Source: Desulfobacula sp.
Lineage (GTDB): Bacteria > Desulfobacterota > Desulfobacteria > Desulfobacterales > Desulfobacteraceae
Length of the DNA: 64,000 nt
Direction of reading: 5' to 3'
Assembly (NCBI RefSeq): GCF_030145145.1
Contig: NZ_JAQYWD010000011.1
Coordinates: 1 to 64,000, forward strand
Both the position numbers and the translations under genes were made by a program. The notes beneath the pieces are model-generated. The model worked only from the letters and a program-made list of their open reading frames with translations. It did not search any database and had not been told where the DNA came from. Positions 33,448 to 42,251 of this stretch are shown one piece after another (the first letter of the stretch is position 1; every line of letters starts with the position of its first letter).

Positions 33448-35009
33448 TCGGCCGAAATCATATCCTTTTTTCTTCCGAAAGGGATTTGCAGTTTTCGCAT
33501 GCGGGACCGAAGGGTACCCGGATTGATTCCCAGCAGGTCAGCGGCACCATTTTTCCCCTGTACTTTACCTTTTGTCAACTGGAGAACATGCAAGATATGG
33601 CGCCGGTTAATATCTTCCAGGTCAAGTACTTCAGGGTCATGAGAACCCAATTGCCTTGGAGACGGAAGGGTAGAATTTAACAGATGACGATCATCGAAAT
33701 GAAGTCTTCCTTCAAATCGTCCTGTCCTGCTGAGAATAAGCGATCTTTCTATAAAATTTTCCAACTCTCTGACATTACCGGGCCAGTCATATTCCGTTAA
33801 CCGATCAATTGTTTCGGAAGTGACAACCGGACGTTGGCCCAGGTTCAACTCCCGGGTTTTAAGATCGATAAAATAGTCTACAAAACCAGGAATATCGGCT
33901 TTGCGCTGGCGAAGCGGCGGGATGATGATGGGAAAAACATTCAACCGATACCAGAGATCTTCCCGGAAATATCCGTTTTTGACCATTTCTCCAAGGTTTC
34001 GGTGGGTTGCCGCGATGACCCGGACATCCAGTGTCTGGTTTTCGGTTCCACCAACTCTTTCGATAGTTTTTTCCTGCAAAACCCTCAGCAGTCGAATTTG
34101 TGCTGCTGCCGGCAGTTCGCCGACTTCATCAAGAAAGACCGACCCTTTGTCAGCCCGTTCAAAAAGACCTCTTTTCATGGCCATTGCACCAGTAAAGGCC
34201 CCTTTTTCATGACCAAACAATTCACTGTCGATAAGCGTTTCAGGGATGGCACCACAATTTATTTTAATGAATGGACCCTTTCGTCTATCTGAAGAATAAT
34301 GCAGGGTGTTCGCAATCACTTCCTTACCCACTCCCGTTTCTCCAAGCAGAAGAACATGGTTGTCTAAAGAGGCAACTTGTCTGACCATTTCCATGACATA
34401 GCGAAGTCCGGATTGTTCACCAATGATAACGTCACCTGAAATTCGATGAAGTTCCTTTTGCAAATATTGCTTGTCATCTTGTAATATTGTTTTCAGTTTT
34501 ACGACTTGCTGATAGCGAAGGTGGTTGGAAATGGCAATTGAGAAAGGATCCCGAAGCATGTGTATCAGCCGGAGATGCTTTTGAGAGAAAACATTCTTTT
34601 CTTTTGTCATCATACCGATCACCACCATCTGATCGCCTTCAATCTGAAGGGGGATACCGATGCCGGAGGCTGTTTTATAACCCGTTGTCTGGGCGATTTC
34701 CCTTGTTATGGTTTTTCTACCGTCAATGTCAATCAAGTAGGGTTTCCCGATGTCGGATTTTAATTCTGCCTGGGCTTTTTTTGATAGAAACCGGGTTTGG
34801 TTGAGTGGTATTTTTAATTCAAAATCAGATGCAAATGCAATGAATTTGAATCCACCCGTTTCAAGATCGAATAGATTGCAGTCAATGCTATTGATGGGGA
34901 TATATTGTTTCAAAAATAAAAAACAATTTTTGAAAACTGCCTTCAACTCCAGGCTGCCGCAGATATTTAGTGTTGCTTCATGGAAAAATGCATAATCATC
35001 AATTTTCAT
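33444..35009 (-). CDS. Sigma-54-dependent transcriptional activator with GAF sensor domain
   Basis: 521 residues. A GAF-like sensor is at the N-terminus (about 10-165). The central AAA+ domain has Walker A LLLGETGVGKEVIAN, the sigma-54 contact loop GAFTGA (HEKGAFTGAMAMKRGLF), Walker B GSVFLDEVGE, and [21 protein letters not shown] Fis-type HTH is at the C-terminus (GKNGAADLLGINPGTLRSRM). The stop overlaps the end of the convergent FIST-kinase gene by 3 bp. It is divergent from acyl-CoA dehydrogenase copy 2, whose upstream region has a sigma-54 promoter and an inverted-repeat site, so that is its likely target. Confidence 0.92.
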   Translation of the reverse strand: MKIDDYAFFHEATLNICGSLELKAVFKNCFLFLKQYIPINSIDCNLFDLETGGFKFIAFASDFELKIPLNQTRFLSKKAQAELKSDIGKPYLIDIDGRKTITREIAQTTGYKTASGIGIPLQIEGDQMVVIGMMTKEKNVFSQKHLRLIHMLRDPFSIAISNHLRYQQVVKLKTILQDDKQYLQKELHRISGDVIIGEQSGLRYVMEMVRQVASLDNHVLLLGETGVGKEVIANTLHYSSDRRKGPFIKINCGAIPETLIDSELFGHEKGAFTGAMAMKRGLFERADKGSVFLDEVGELPAAAQIRLLRVLQEKTIERVGGTENQTLDVRVIAATHRNLGEMVKNGYFREDLWYRLNVFPIIIPPLRQRKADIPGFVDYFIDLKTRELNLGQRPVVTSETIDRLTEYDWPGNVRELENFIERSLILSRTGRFEGRLHFDDRHLLNSTLPSPRQLGSHDPEVLDLEDINRRHILHVLQLTKGKVQGKNGAADLLGINPGTLRSRMRKLQIPFGRKKDMISAD

Positions 35010-35025
35010 ATCAGGTTCTTAAAAG

Positions 35026-35089
35026 TGTGATATTTATCATATTGTTAAAAAAATATTATATTTCACATACAGATCTGATAAATATCACA
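35026..35089. promoter_or_regulatory. Inverted-repeat upstream activator site
   Basis: TGTGATATTTATCA (35026-35039) and its exact reverse complement TGATAAATATCACA (35076-35089) are 50 bp apart centre to centre, with a third partial site (ATTTCACATA) between them. It lies 55-115 bp upstream of the sigma-54 promoter at 35142 and next to the start of the sigma-54 activator gene. The spacing of about five helical turns suits cooperative binding of activator dimers. Confidence 0.7.
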
Positions 35090-35107
35090 TATAAATAGTT
35101 ATAACAA
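35079..35107 (-). promoter_or_regulatory. Possible promoter of the sigma-54 activator gene
   Basis: Minus strand: TTGTTA (35107-35102), 17 bases, TATTTA (35084-35079). The -10 box lies inside one arm of the inverted repeat, which would give negative autoregulation. The boxes are only moderate matches. Confidence 0.35.
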
Positions 35108-35141
35108 TAATAATATTTGTAATCACAGGCAAAATTAAAGT

Positions 35142-35157
35142 TGGCACAGTTATAGCA
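35142..35157 (+). promoter_or_regulatory. Sigma-54 promoter of acyl-CoA dehydrogenase copy 2
   Basis: TGGCACAGTTATAGCA keeps GG (35143-35144) and GC (35155-35156) ten bases apart and the TGGCAC box; only the first T of TTGC is changed. Transcription would begin near 35168, about 20 bases before leader hairpin P1. Confidence 0.65.
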
Positions 35158-35189
35158 TTTAAGTTCATAACACGTTAAGCATGATCCTT

Positions 35190-35257
35190 CAGAGGGTAAT
35201 GATGCCTTCTGAATTTAATGAATAGAAAAAAAGATCCTTAGAGGTAATGAAGCCTCT
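35190..35257 (+). ncRNA. ANTAR-type dual-hexaloop antitermination leader, copy 2
   Basis: P1 is CAGAGGG-T-AATGAT-G-CCTTCTG (35190-35211, one G-U pair in the stem) and P2 is AGAGG-T-AATGAA-G-CCTCT (35240-35257). Loops again have A1 and G4, closed by T-G. P1 differs in stem sequence from copy 1 while keeping pairing and loop, which is compensatory evidence for selected RNA structure. P2's 3' arm is the terminator's 5' arm. Here the leader is driven by a sigma-54 promoter, unlike copy 1. Confidence 0.8.
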
Positions 35258-35290
35258 TTTGTCCAAAGCTGGACAAGAGAGGCTTTTTTT
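35251..35290 (+). terminator. Conditional intrinsic terminator of leader copy 2
   Basis: AGCCTCTTTTGTCC (35251-35264) pairs with GGACAAGAGAGGCT (35271-35284), with one G-U pair, followed by seven T. It is 110 bp before the acyl-CoA dehydrogenase start, the same layout as copy 1. Confidence 0.85.
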
Positions 35291-35399
35291 ATTTTTTCAT
35301 CATAGACGTCTGAAACGGGGATAAACAGACACCACTTAAAAATTCAGCAAGCGGTTGAGAAAAATAATTCAATAAACACAAGCAAAAAGGAGAGCCATC

Positions 35400-36611
35400 G
35401 TGAATTTAGAACATCTGTTAAGCAAAGAACATCTTCAAATTAGAGAAACAATTCGAGAGTTCACCAAAAAAGAGATTATGCCCAGGACCAGGGAGCTGGA
35501 GGCAGATTACAGTCTTGTAGAAGAAGTGCACCAGAAGCTGGTTGATATGGGGGTTCAAGCCGATGGATATCCGGAAGAATACGGCGGCGGTGGACACGGT
35601 TCCATGACATCCTTGTGTATCATCACTGAAGAACTGGCCAAAGGGGATGCCGGCATCAGCCTGTCCGTTGGCATTAATGCCGGAATCATTCTCAAACCGG
35701 CAATGGTGGTTGAAAATAAATTTGTAATGGACCAGTTCATTCCCCGCTTCACGGGTGACAAACTGGCTTATGCCTGCATTTCCATGACCGATGAGCAGGG
35801 CGGGGCGGATTCGGAAAATCCACTGCTTGCAGGGGGGGGGATCAAGACCACGGCAAAGCTTGAAGGGGATGAATATGTGATCAATGGTGCCAAGTCCTGG
35901 CCGACCCACGGCGGCGTTGCAGAATGTTATCTGACGGTCTGCAATACAGACCCTTCAGCCGGCGATGAGGGAATCGCCTTGATTTATGTTCCCAAGGATA
36001 CACCGGGCCTGACCTTTGGAAAACCGGAAGAGAAGATGCTGTTTAAAACATCCATCAACTCATCGATCTATTATAACAATGTCCGGGTGCCCAAGGAATA
36101 CCGCCTGGCCGGTCCGGGTATGGATGCCAATATTTATCATTTTTTTGAAGTGGGAACCGGGTGGCATTCGTCTGCCATGGCCCTGGGCGTTGCCGAGCGG
36201 GCATTTGAGCTTGCTCTGGCGTATACAGGGACCCGGATGGGCGGATTCAAGCCGGTGCGGCAGCACAGCATGGTGGCAGGGATCCTGGCCGATATGGCCA
36301 TTGGTATTGATATGATGCGGGCCAGCGTCTACAACCTGAGCTGCATGCTGGACAACCTGGATGTATACGGTCCGCCCTGGAGCCCGCAGTTAATTTCCAA
36401 AGCATCTGCCACCCGTGTTTTTGCCGGGGACAAGGCGGTTGAAATCGTGAATAAGGGTGCCGAACTCCTGGGGTCCATGGCAATTTCAAAAGACTTTGGC
36501 TACGAAAAATGTCTCAGGGATGCCAAGATATTCCAGCTCTGGCTGGGCGGGCAGCAGATTTGCCGCTACCGGGTCGCCCGGGGCTATTATGATTTAAAAA
36601 ACTGGGCGTAG
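35400..36611 (+). CDS. Acyl-CoA dehydrogenase-like flavoprotein, copy 2
   Basis: 403 residues, differing from copy 1 (23043-24254) at only three positions, all in the first 160 residues (T8S, K69T and an Arg-to-Lys near 159). The DNA shows about a dozen differences in the first 458 bp and none over the next 738 bp. It starts at GTG 35400 with AAGGAG. It has the same missing catalytic Glu as copy 1 (QLWLGG). The HapK-like gene that precedes copy 1 is absent here. It is followed by a small membrane protein and the corrinoid/methyltransferase pair, so the two copies feed different gene sets under different promoters. Confidence 0.9.
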   Translation: MNLEHLLSKEHLQIRETIREFTKKEIMPRTRELEADYSLVEEVHQKLVDMGVQADGYPEEYGGGGHGSMTSLCIITEELAKGDAGISLSVGINAGIILKPAMVVENKFVMDQFIPRFTGDKLAYACISMTDEQGGADSENPLLAGGGIKTTAKLEGDEYVINGAKSWPTHGGVAECYLTVCNTDPSAGDEGIALIYVPKDTPGLTFGKPEEKMLFKTSINSSIYYNNVRVPKEYRLAGPGMDANIYHFFEVGTGWHSSAMALGVAERAFELALAYTGTRMGGFKPVRQHSMVAGILADMAIGIDMMRASVYNLSCMLDNLDVYGPPWSPQLISKASATRVFAGDKAVEIVNKGAELLGSMAISKDFGYEKCLRDAKIFQLWLGGQQICRYRVARGYYDLKNWA

Positions 36612-36693
36612 CAGCAATGAGTGCCAATACCCACTCATAGTTTCCGGCTATATTCATTAACCCTATTTACGATGCGAAAGGAGTTTAACACGG

Positions 36694-37203
36694 ATGGATC
36701 AGAAAATTTACCATCACATTAGAAAAGAGTCTATTGCAAACTTTTTCTTTAACGCTGTCGTCAATGGTATCATCGCATATTTTATCGGACGATCAACCAA
36801 GATGCTCTTCATATGGGGAAAGGGGAGCTTTGGAGGCGATATTGTGGCCACAGCCTTTTTTCTCCTTATCATTGTCTCCCTTGTTGTAATTCCGCTTAAA
36901 AAAAGAGGGGTCCGAAAAGGAACCCTGCCTTCACTTGAATGGAATCAATGTCTTTTTTTACACCGGATTCTGAGCAAATTTCCCCAAAATACAATTTTGT
37001 GTTCCCTTGTCTTTGGCTTTGTCGGACTTGCTTTTATCGCGCCGGTTACCCTCCTGCCGTTTTGGGTCATGGGTATAACCCAAATGACACCCCAGTCTTA
37101 TATCATATTTAAAAGTATTTGGGGCGGGTGTCTTGTTGCGGTAATGATTTGGCCCATTATCATTTGCGCATTGGGAAACACGACTCCTGAATCCGCCTCT
37201 TGA
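36694..37203 (+). CDS. Small polytopic membrane protein of unknown function
   Basis: 169 residues from ATG 36694, with AAAGGAG 11 bases upstream. Four hydrophobic segments are visible (about residues 14-31, 47-68, 102-124, 140-162) separated by a basic cytoplasmic loop (PLKKRGVRKG). I recognise no family. It lies between acyl-CoA dehydrogenase copy 2 and the corrinoid protein gene on the same strand, so it may be a membrane partner or transporter-like accessory of that pathway. Confidence 0.7.
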   Translation: MDQKIYHHIRKESIANFFFNAVVNGIIAYFIGRSTKMLFIWGKGSFGGDIVATAFFLLIIVSLVVIPLKKRGVRKGTLPSLEWNQCLFLHRILSKFPQNTILCSLVFGFVGLAFIAPVTLLPFWVMGITQMTPQSYIIFKSIWGGCLVAVMIWPIIICALGNTTPESAS

Positions 37204-37272
37204 TTTTGGCAGGCTACGTTAAGTTCGTTTCAGAAGGTTTTTTAAATAATCATAGAAAAGGAGAAACTGAAC

Positions 37273-37941
37273 ATGCACATGAACAGAAAGGTCGATGTCC
37301 AAACCGAAAAAATTATTGATAAACTTAAGCTGGCTATTAAGGAAGCAGATTTTGATGCAACACCGGTCATTGCACAGGAAGCCCTGGATGCGGGTATTGA
37401 TTCCGCTCAAATTATGCAGGAAGGCATCTGCCAGGCATTGATGGAAATTGAGCATGACTTTTTTGGGGACACCAAACCCACCATGCATCCAAAGCATTTA
37501 ATGGGTGTTGAAGGCGCTCGCCGTGCAATGGCCGTGCTTGAACCCTTGATGAAAAATAATGACGGCAAATCCGGTACCATCGTCATGGGCGTTCCTTCGG
37601 GAGATACCCATGATTTTGGTACAAAAACAGTTGCCTTGTCCCTTCTCGCAGCAGGATTCAAAGTGGAATATCTTGGAAGAGACGTCGCCCCGTTACGGTT
37701 TGTCCAGAAAGCCCAGGAAACAAACGCTGATATTATCGGAATATCATGTTACCAGACAACAGGCTTTGAAAAAATTGAAGAGGTCATTGACCTGATTTCC
37801 CAGGTTAAACTCCAGGACAAAATCCGGGTGATGGTAGGTGGATCCGTCATCACCCAGAAGTATGCGGACAAGTTGAATATAGGATATGCAAAAAATGCTG
37901 CAGATGCCGTAACACTGGCACAAACACTGGTGAGGAGGTAA
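37273..37941 (+). CDS. Corrinoid (B12-binding) protein of a methyltransferase system
   Basis: 222 residues. A helical cap domain (about 15-95, with ALDAGIDSAQIMQEGICQALMEI) precedes the B12-binding Rossmann domain (about 100-222). The cobalt-ligating D-x-H-x2-G motif is present as GDTHDFGTK, followed by VEYLGRDVAP and a late VGGSVITQKYA. These proteins shuttle a methyl group between a substrate-specific methyltransferase and a methyl acceptor such as tetrahydrofolate or coenzyme M-like thiols. The gene is 5 bp before the UroD-fold methyltransferase. Typical of O- or N-demethylation in anaerobes. Confidence 0.93.
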   Translation: MHMNRKVDVQTEKIIDKLKLAIKEADFDATPVIAQEALDAGIDSAQIMQEGICQALMEIEHDFFGDTKPTMHPKHLMGVEGARRAMAVLEPLMKNNDGKSGTIVMGVPSGDTHDFGTKTVALSLLAAGFKVEYLGRDVAPLRFVQKAQETNADIIGISCYQTTGFEKIEEVIDLISQVKLQDKIRVMVGGSVITQKYADKLNIGYAKNAADAVTLAQTLVRR

Positions 37942-37946
37942 TAGAT

Positions 37947-39086
37947 ATGGCAAAAATGACTGCAAGTGAAAGAATCATGATGTCGGCTATGGGGAAAGAA
38001 CCTGACAGGGTACCGGTTTTTGGTATATTTAACGACTGGGCATGGGGGCAGTTATATGGCAGGAATCACATGCTGGATTACTGCCAGGATGCTGAAAAAT
38101 GGGCTAAAGTCATGGTATGGACGTGTAAGGAAATGGGAGGTGATTCAGCAGTGGCACTGCCTGATGTGCACCCTTTGGCTGAAGCGATCTGTGAGGCATC
38201 CGGCCTGCCCAGTCCTTCCATTTCATGGAAAGACTTTCCCCGAACCGATGCGCATAGCCTATATGAGGGTGACCTTGTCAATGATCCGGCATATGGCAAT
38301 CCCATTATTAAAACAATGAAGGATGCAGAAAAGCTAAAACCGGCTGATCCCTATAAACATGGAAGACTTCCGGTACTGCTCAAATCCATAGAACTTGCAA
38401 ACAAGGAATTGAAGGGCGACTGGCCTGTTGGTGGAATGGTTGAAAATGCATTGTCTGTCGGCGGAGGCCTTATGGGCTGGACCCCGATGTTTATGGCCAT
38501 GGAAAAAAATATAGCGTTGTGGAAAAAGGTAGAGGATGTGGCCATTAAGTCTTCATGGGCATTTGCCAAAGCCCAGAAAAAAGTCGGGGCTGTTTTTGCT
38601 GTAAGCCATACAGAGCTTCCCGCCCGGGTGGGGTCAGAATCATTCCTGGCAAACCCGACCTGGATGCAGGCAGACTGGCCGCCTGAGCTTTATAAACGAA
38701 TCCCGGAGGAATTGGGTTTGGGCATTGCCGTACATGCCTGTACCACAGGACCGAATGAGCCGGGAATCGACGCATGGAAAACAATGGTAAATCATACAGC
38801 TTCATTTTTTTGTGCGGAATCCGGAGGCGCAGACTCCCTGGCGCGCATTAAGGAAGCATTAGCTCCAGCCTCGGTAATGGGCAACATTCATCCGGTGGAT
38901 ATCATGCTCCATGGCACCCCTGATGACGTAGAAGACGCCTGTATAGAGCTGATCAAAAAATGTGGTCCCGGGGGTCGTTTCCAGCTTGGACCCGGCTGCA
39001 CATACTCTCTTGACGTCCCTTACGAGAATGTAAAAGCCATGGTTGATTCATGTGAGAAGTATGGCAAGTACCCGATAAATCTTTAA
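37947..39086 (+). CDS. Uroporphyrinogen-decarboxylase-fold corrinoid methyltransferase
   Basis: 379 residues, UroD/MtaA-type barrel. N-terminal SERIMMSAMGKEPDRVPVFG is typical. A likely zinc-binding set consists of H-A-C in GIAVHACTTGP and a Cys in LGPGCTYS, as in MtaA/CmuA-type enzymes where H-x-C plus a distal Cys hold the zinc that activates a thiol or methyl substrate. The missing porphyrin-binding features argue against haem synthesis. It partners the corrinoid protein just upstream. Whether it is the substrate-demethylating or the acceptor-methylating half cannot be told from sequence; no third component or reductive activator (RamA-like) is in the window. Confidence 0.88.
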   Translation: MAKMTASERIMMSAMGKEPDRVPVFGIFNDWAWGQLYGRNHMLDYCQDAEKWAKVMVWTCKEMGGDSAVALPDVHPLAEAICEASGLPSPSISWKDFPRTDAHSLYEGDLVNDPAYGNPIIKTMKDAEKLKPADPYKHGRLPVLLKSIELANKELKGDWPVGGMVENALSVGGGLMGWTPMFMAMEKNIALWKKVEDVAIKSSWAFAKAQKKVGAVFAVSHTELPARVGSESFLANPTWMQADWPPELYKRIPEELGLGIAVHACTTGPNEPGIDAWKTMVNHTASFFCAESGGADSLARIKEALAPASVMGNIHPVDIMLHGTPDDVEDACIELIKKCGPGGRFQLGPGCTYSLDVPYENVKAMVDSCEKYGKYPINL

Positions 39087-39091
39087 AAAAA

Positions 39092-39133
39092 GGATACGGC
39101 CATTATATTGTCGAAACAGATGGTGTCGTATCC
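39092..39133. repeat. Inverted repeat after the methyltransferase gene
   Basis: GGATACG (39092-39098) with CCAT nearby pairs with ATGG and CGTATCC (39127-39133). The loop is long, and there is no T-run. It begins just after the UroD-type stop codon. Confidence 0.45.
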
Positions 39134-39143
39134 GATTCACGAC

Positions 39144-39189
39144 CCAGGACCATGTTCCGATGTATCAGATCATCGGAATACGGTCCTGG
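39144..39189. repeat. Long hairpin in the gap before ileS
   Basis: CCAGGACC (39144-39151) and TTCCGATG (39155-39162) pair with CATCGGAA (39171-39178) and GGTCCTGG (39182-39189), leaving a 3x3 internal loop and an 8-base terminal loop. There are 16 perfect pairs and no U-tract. It and the preceding repeat lie in a 368-bp gap with no credible gene; the remainder contains only the ileS promoter. Confidence 0.65.
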
Positions 39190-39378
39190 ACACATCCAGG
39201 CCAGGAATGCGTAATTTTGTGTTTGCCAAAACAAAGAACCCTTTTTTAAAAATTCAAACCAAACAATGCCAGTTTAAATTCTTCCTGCATTGAATCCGGC
39301 ACATCTGAACCAATACGGGTAAAGCATGAGGTGTTCCTTCCGGCATCATAGATACCTTGCGGGTTTGCGCTTATTTTC

Positions 39379-39407
39379 TTGACATTTTTCCGGTTTAGAT
39401 TTACAAA
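39379..39407 (+). promoter_or_regulatory. Predicted sigma-70 promoter of the ileS operon
   Basis: TTGACA (39379-39384), 17 bases, TACAAA (39402-39407), 48 bp before the ileS ATG. There is room for only a short leader, and no T-box structure was seen. Confidence 0.45.
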
Positions 39408-39454
39408 GGAAAGTTCAATTATTGATATCAACTGATCCGAATATCGGAGGAATA

Positions 39455-42250
39455 ATGGATTATAAAAAGACCTTGAATCTGCCATCCACAAAATTTGCCA
39501 TGAAGGCCAATCTGCCCCAACGCGAACCCCAGCAGTTAAAAGAATGGGAAGAAAAAAAAATCTATCAGAAGTTAAGAGAACAATCTAAAGGCAGCGTCCC
39601 TTTTATTCTCCATGACGGCCCTCCCTATGCAAATGGTCATCTCCACATGGGACATGCCATTAATAAAATTTTAAAAGATATTATTGTCAGATCCAGGCAG
39701 ATGGCCGGATTTGATGCGCCCTATGTTCCCGGTTGGGATTGCCACGGCCTTCCCATTGAGCACAACGTGGACAAAAAACTGGGTAAAAAGAAACGGGAGA
39801 TGACCGATGTCCAGGTCAGGAAAGAGTGCAGATCATATGCTGCCAAATTTGTCGATATTCAACGAGAAGAATTCAAACGGTTTGGGGTTATTGGAGAATG
39901 GGATCAGCCGTATTTGACAATGAACTACCCGTATGAAGGCAGGATTGCCAAAGAATGTGGAGAGTTTGCTCTTTCAGGGGATATGTTTCTGGGCAAAAAA
40001 CCCATTCACTGGTGCTGCAATTGTCAAACTGCCCTTGCAGAAGCGGAAATTGAACATCACGACCATACCTCTCCGTCCATTTTTGTCAAATTTCCGGTAA
40101 AGGATGATCTGTCAGACCTCCTGCCCGGGGTTGAAGACGATATTTTTGTGGTGATCTGGACCACAACGCCCTGGACCATTCCTGCCAATATGGGGGTTTG
40201 TCTGCATCCGGATTTTGTGTATGTGGCCGTTAAAACAGAGCAGCAAGGGGTTCTCATTGTTGCAAAGGATCTGGCGGAAAAGGTCATGCAAACCGTTGGC
40301 ATTGAAAGCTATACCATTTTAAAAGAAATCTTTGCCCGGGATCTTGAAAAGAAACGCTGCAAACACCCGATTTATAACAGGGATTCATTAGTGATCCTGG
40401 GAGATCATGTCACCCTTGATGCCGGCACCGGGTGTGTTCACACGGCACCGGGCCATGGGGCCGATGATCATGTTGCCGGCAGTAAATACGGCCTGGAATG
40501 CTACTCACCGGTGGAAGACAATGGGGTATTTTCCAAGGATGTCGAACATTTTGCCGGTGAATTTATTTTTAAAGCCAATACCCATATCAATGAAAAACTG
40601 GCCAGCCTGAATCTCCTGTTAAAAAATGAAAACCTGTCCCATTCCTATCCCCATTGCTGGCGGTGTAAAAAACCGGTGATCTTCAGGGCAACTCCCCAAT
40701 GGTTCATCTCCATGGATAAAATGGCCCTGCGGCAGAAAACCCTTGATGAAATCAATAATGTCCACTGGATTCCCTCCTGGGGCCGTGAAAGAATCTATTC
40801 CATGATTGAAAACCGTCCGGACTGGTGTCTGTCACGGCAGCGCTCCTGGGGGGTTCCCATTCCGGTATTTCATTGCAAAGCGTGTAAAGAGGTGTATGTC
40901 ACACGGGAATCCGTAGATAAGATACACGGATTGTTCTCGGAGCACTCTTCTGATATCTGGTTTGAAAAAGATGCCATATTTTTGATGCCCGAAGGTGCCA
41001 CGTGTGAAAAATGCGGGTCAACCGATTTCACAAAAGACCATAATATCCTGGATGTCTGGTTTGATTCCGGTGTGAGTCACGCCGCGGTTCTGGAAGAAAG
41101 AGAGGGGCTTTCCCGGCCGGCAGATATGTATCTGGAGGGAAGTGATCAGCACAGGGGATGGTTTCATTCTTCGTTGCTGACCAGTGTGGGAAGAACCGGA
41201 CGAGCCCCGTATAAAGCGGTTCTCACCCATGGGTTTGTGGTGGATGAAAAAGGGCATAAAATGTCCAAGTCTGTGGGAAATGTTGTGGCCCCGGACACTG
41301 TGATCAAACAATATGGCGCGGATGTCTTGCGGCTTTGGGCGGCTTCGGCTGACTATAAGGGCGATATCAGTATTTCCAATAATATTATCAAACAATTATC
41401 AGACGCCTACCGGCGCATCAGGAACACCTGCCGGTTTATGCTGGGGAATTTTTCAGATTTTGATGTTACAACGGATTTGCGACCCATCAAAGAGATGTCC
41501 GGACTTGACCGGTTTATTCTCCACCGGCTTCATCTTTTTGTAAAGCGGGCCCTGGCATCCTATGAAACCTATGAATTTCATACCATTTATCATACCCTGC
41601 ACAATTTTTGTGTGGTGGATCTGTCTTCTTTTTACCTGGATATTATCAAGGACAGATTGTACACGTCTCCGGCAGCGGACCCGTTGCGGCGGGATGCCCA
41701 GACTGTCATGTATATCATTCTGGATGCCATCGTAAAAATCATGGCCCCGATTCTGCCATTTACAGCGGATGAAATTTACCAGCATATGCCCAAAGGTATA
41801 GATCATAAAGACTGTATTCATCTGGATGCCATGGTTGAGCTGAACGATGAGTGGCAGGACGCAGAACTGGCAGAGGTTTGGGAAAGCATTAGAACCCTGA
41901 GAGGCGAAGTCACCAAAGCCCTGGAAGAAGCAAGGAAAAGTAAACTGATCGGTCATCCGCTGGATGCAGCTGTTGAAATTAAATTGCCGGATACACAACT
42001 GAAAACACATGTTCAGAACTTGAGTGAACCCCTCAATGATATTTTTATTGTCTCCAAGGCTGTGCTTGTTGATGCCCTTGATGAAAACGCTTATCAGAGC
42101 AAAGAAATCGAAGGGCTGGTCATCAAAGTGCAGAAATCCACTGGGGTCAAATGTGAGCGATGCTGGCGGTTTGAAGACACCATTGGCAATGACACGGATC
42201 ACCCGACGGCCTGTGAACGATGTGCCGCTGCCTTAAAAAAGATCGTGTAA
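39455..42250 (+). CDS. ileS: Isoleucyl-tRNA synthetase
   Basis: 931 residues from ATG 39455 (CGGAGG upstream); an in-frame TTG at 39422 is rejected. Class I signature HIGH appears as GHLHMGHA (about residue 65) and KMSKS as [10 protein letters not shown] (about 605). The editing domain includes [12 protein letters not shown] and a threonine-rich region. The C-terminal zinc finger CERCWRFED...CERCAAAL is present, so this is the bacterial type with C-terminal zinc (IleS1, mupirocin-sensitive class). First gene of ileS-lspA-lgt-holA-pyk. Confidence 0.97.
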   Translation: MDYKKTLNLPSTKFAMKANLPQREPQQLKEWEEKKIYQKLREQSKGSVPFILHDGPPYANGHLHMGHAINKILKDIIVRSRQMAGFDAPYVPGWDCHGLPIEHNVDKKLGKKKREMTDVQVRKECRSYAAKFVDIQREEFKRFGVIGEWDQPYLTMNYPYEGRIAKECGEFALSGDMFLGKKPIHWCCNCQTALAEAEIEHHDHTSPSIFVKFPVKDDLSDLLPGVEDDIFVVIWTTTPWTIPANMGVCLHPDFVYVAVKTEQQGVLIVAKDLAEKVMQTVGIESYTILKEIFARDLEKKRCKHPIYNRDSLVILGDHVTLDAGTGCVHTAPGHGADDHVAGSKYGLECYSPVEDNGVFSKDVEHFAGEFIFKANTHINEKLASLNLLLKNENLSHSYPHCWRCKKPVIFRATPQWFISMDKMALRQKTLDEINNVHWIPSWGRERIYSMIENRPDWCLSRQRSWGVPIPVFHCKACKEVYVTRESVDKIHGLFSEHSSDIWFEKDAIFLMPEGATCEKCGSTDFTKDHNILDVWFDSGVSHAAVLEEREGLSRPADMYLEGSDQHRGWFHSSLLTSVGRTGRAPYKAVLTHGFVVDEKGHKMSKSVGNVVAPDTVIKQYGADVLRLWAASADYKGDISISNNIIKQLSDAYRRIRNTCRFMLGNFSDFDVTTDLRPIKEMSGLDRFILHRLHLFVKRALASYETYEFHTIYHTLHNFCVVDLSSFYLDIIKDRLYTSPAADPLRRDAQTVMYIILDAIVKIMAPILPFTADEIYQHMPKGIDHKDCIHLDAMVELNDEWQDAELAEVWESIRTLRGEVTKALEEARKSKLIGHPLDAAVEIKLPDTQLKTHVQNLSEPLNDIFIVSKAVLVDALDENAYQSKEIEGLVIKVQKSTGVKCERCWRFEDTIGNDTDHPTACERCAAALKKIV

Positions 42251-42251
42251 A

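Noticed and set aside
39246-39491. 81-codon minus-strand frame before ileS
   Set aside because: No ribosome-binding site, overlaps the ileS promoter and start, and composition is not protein-like.
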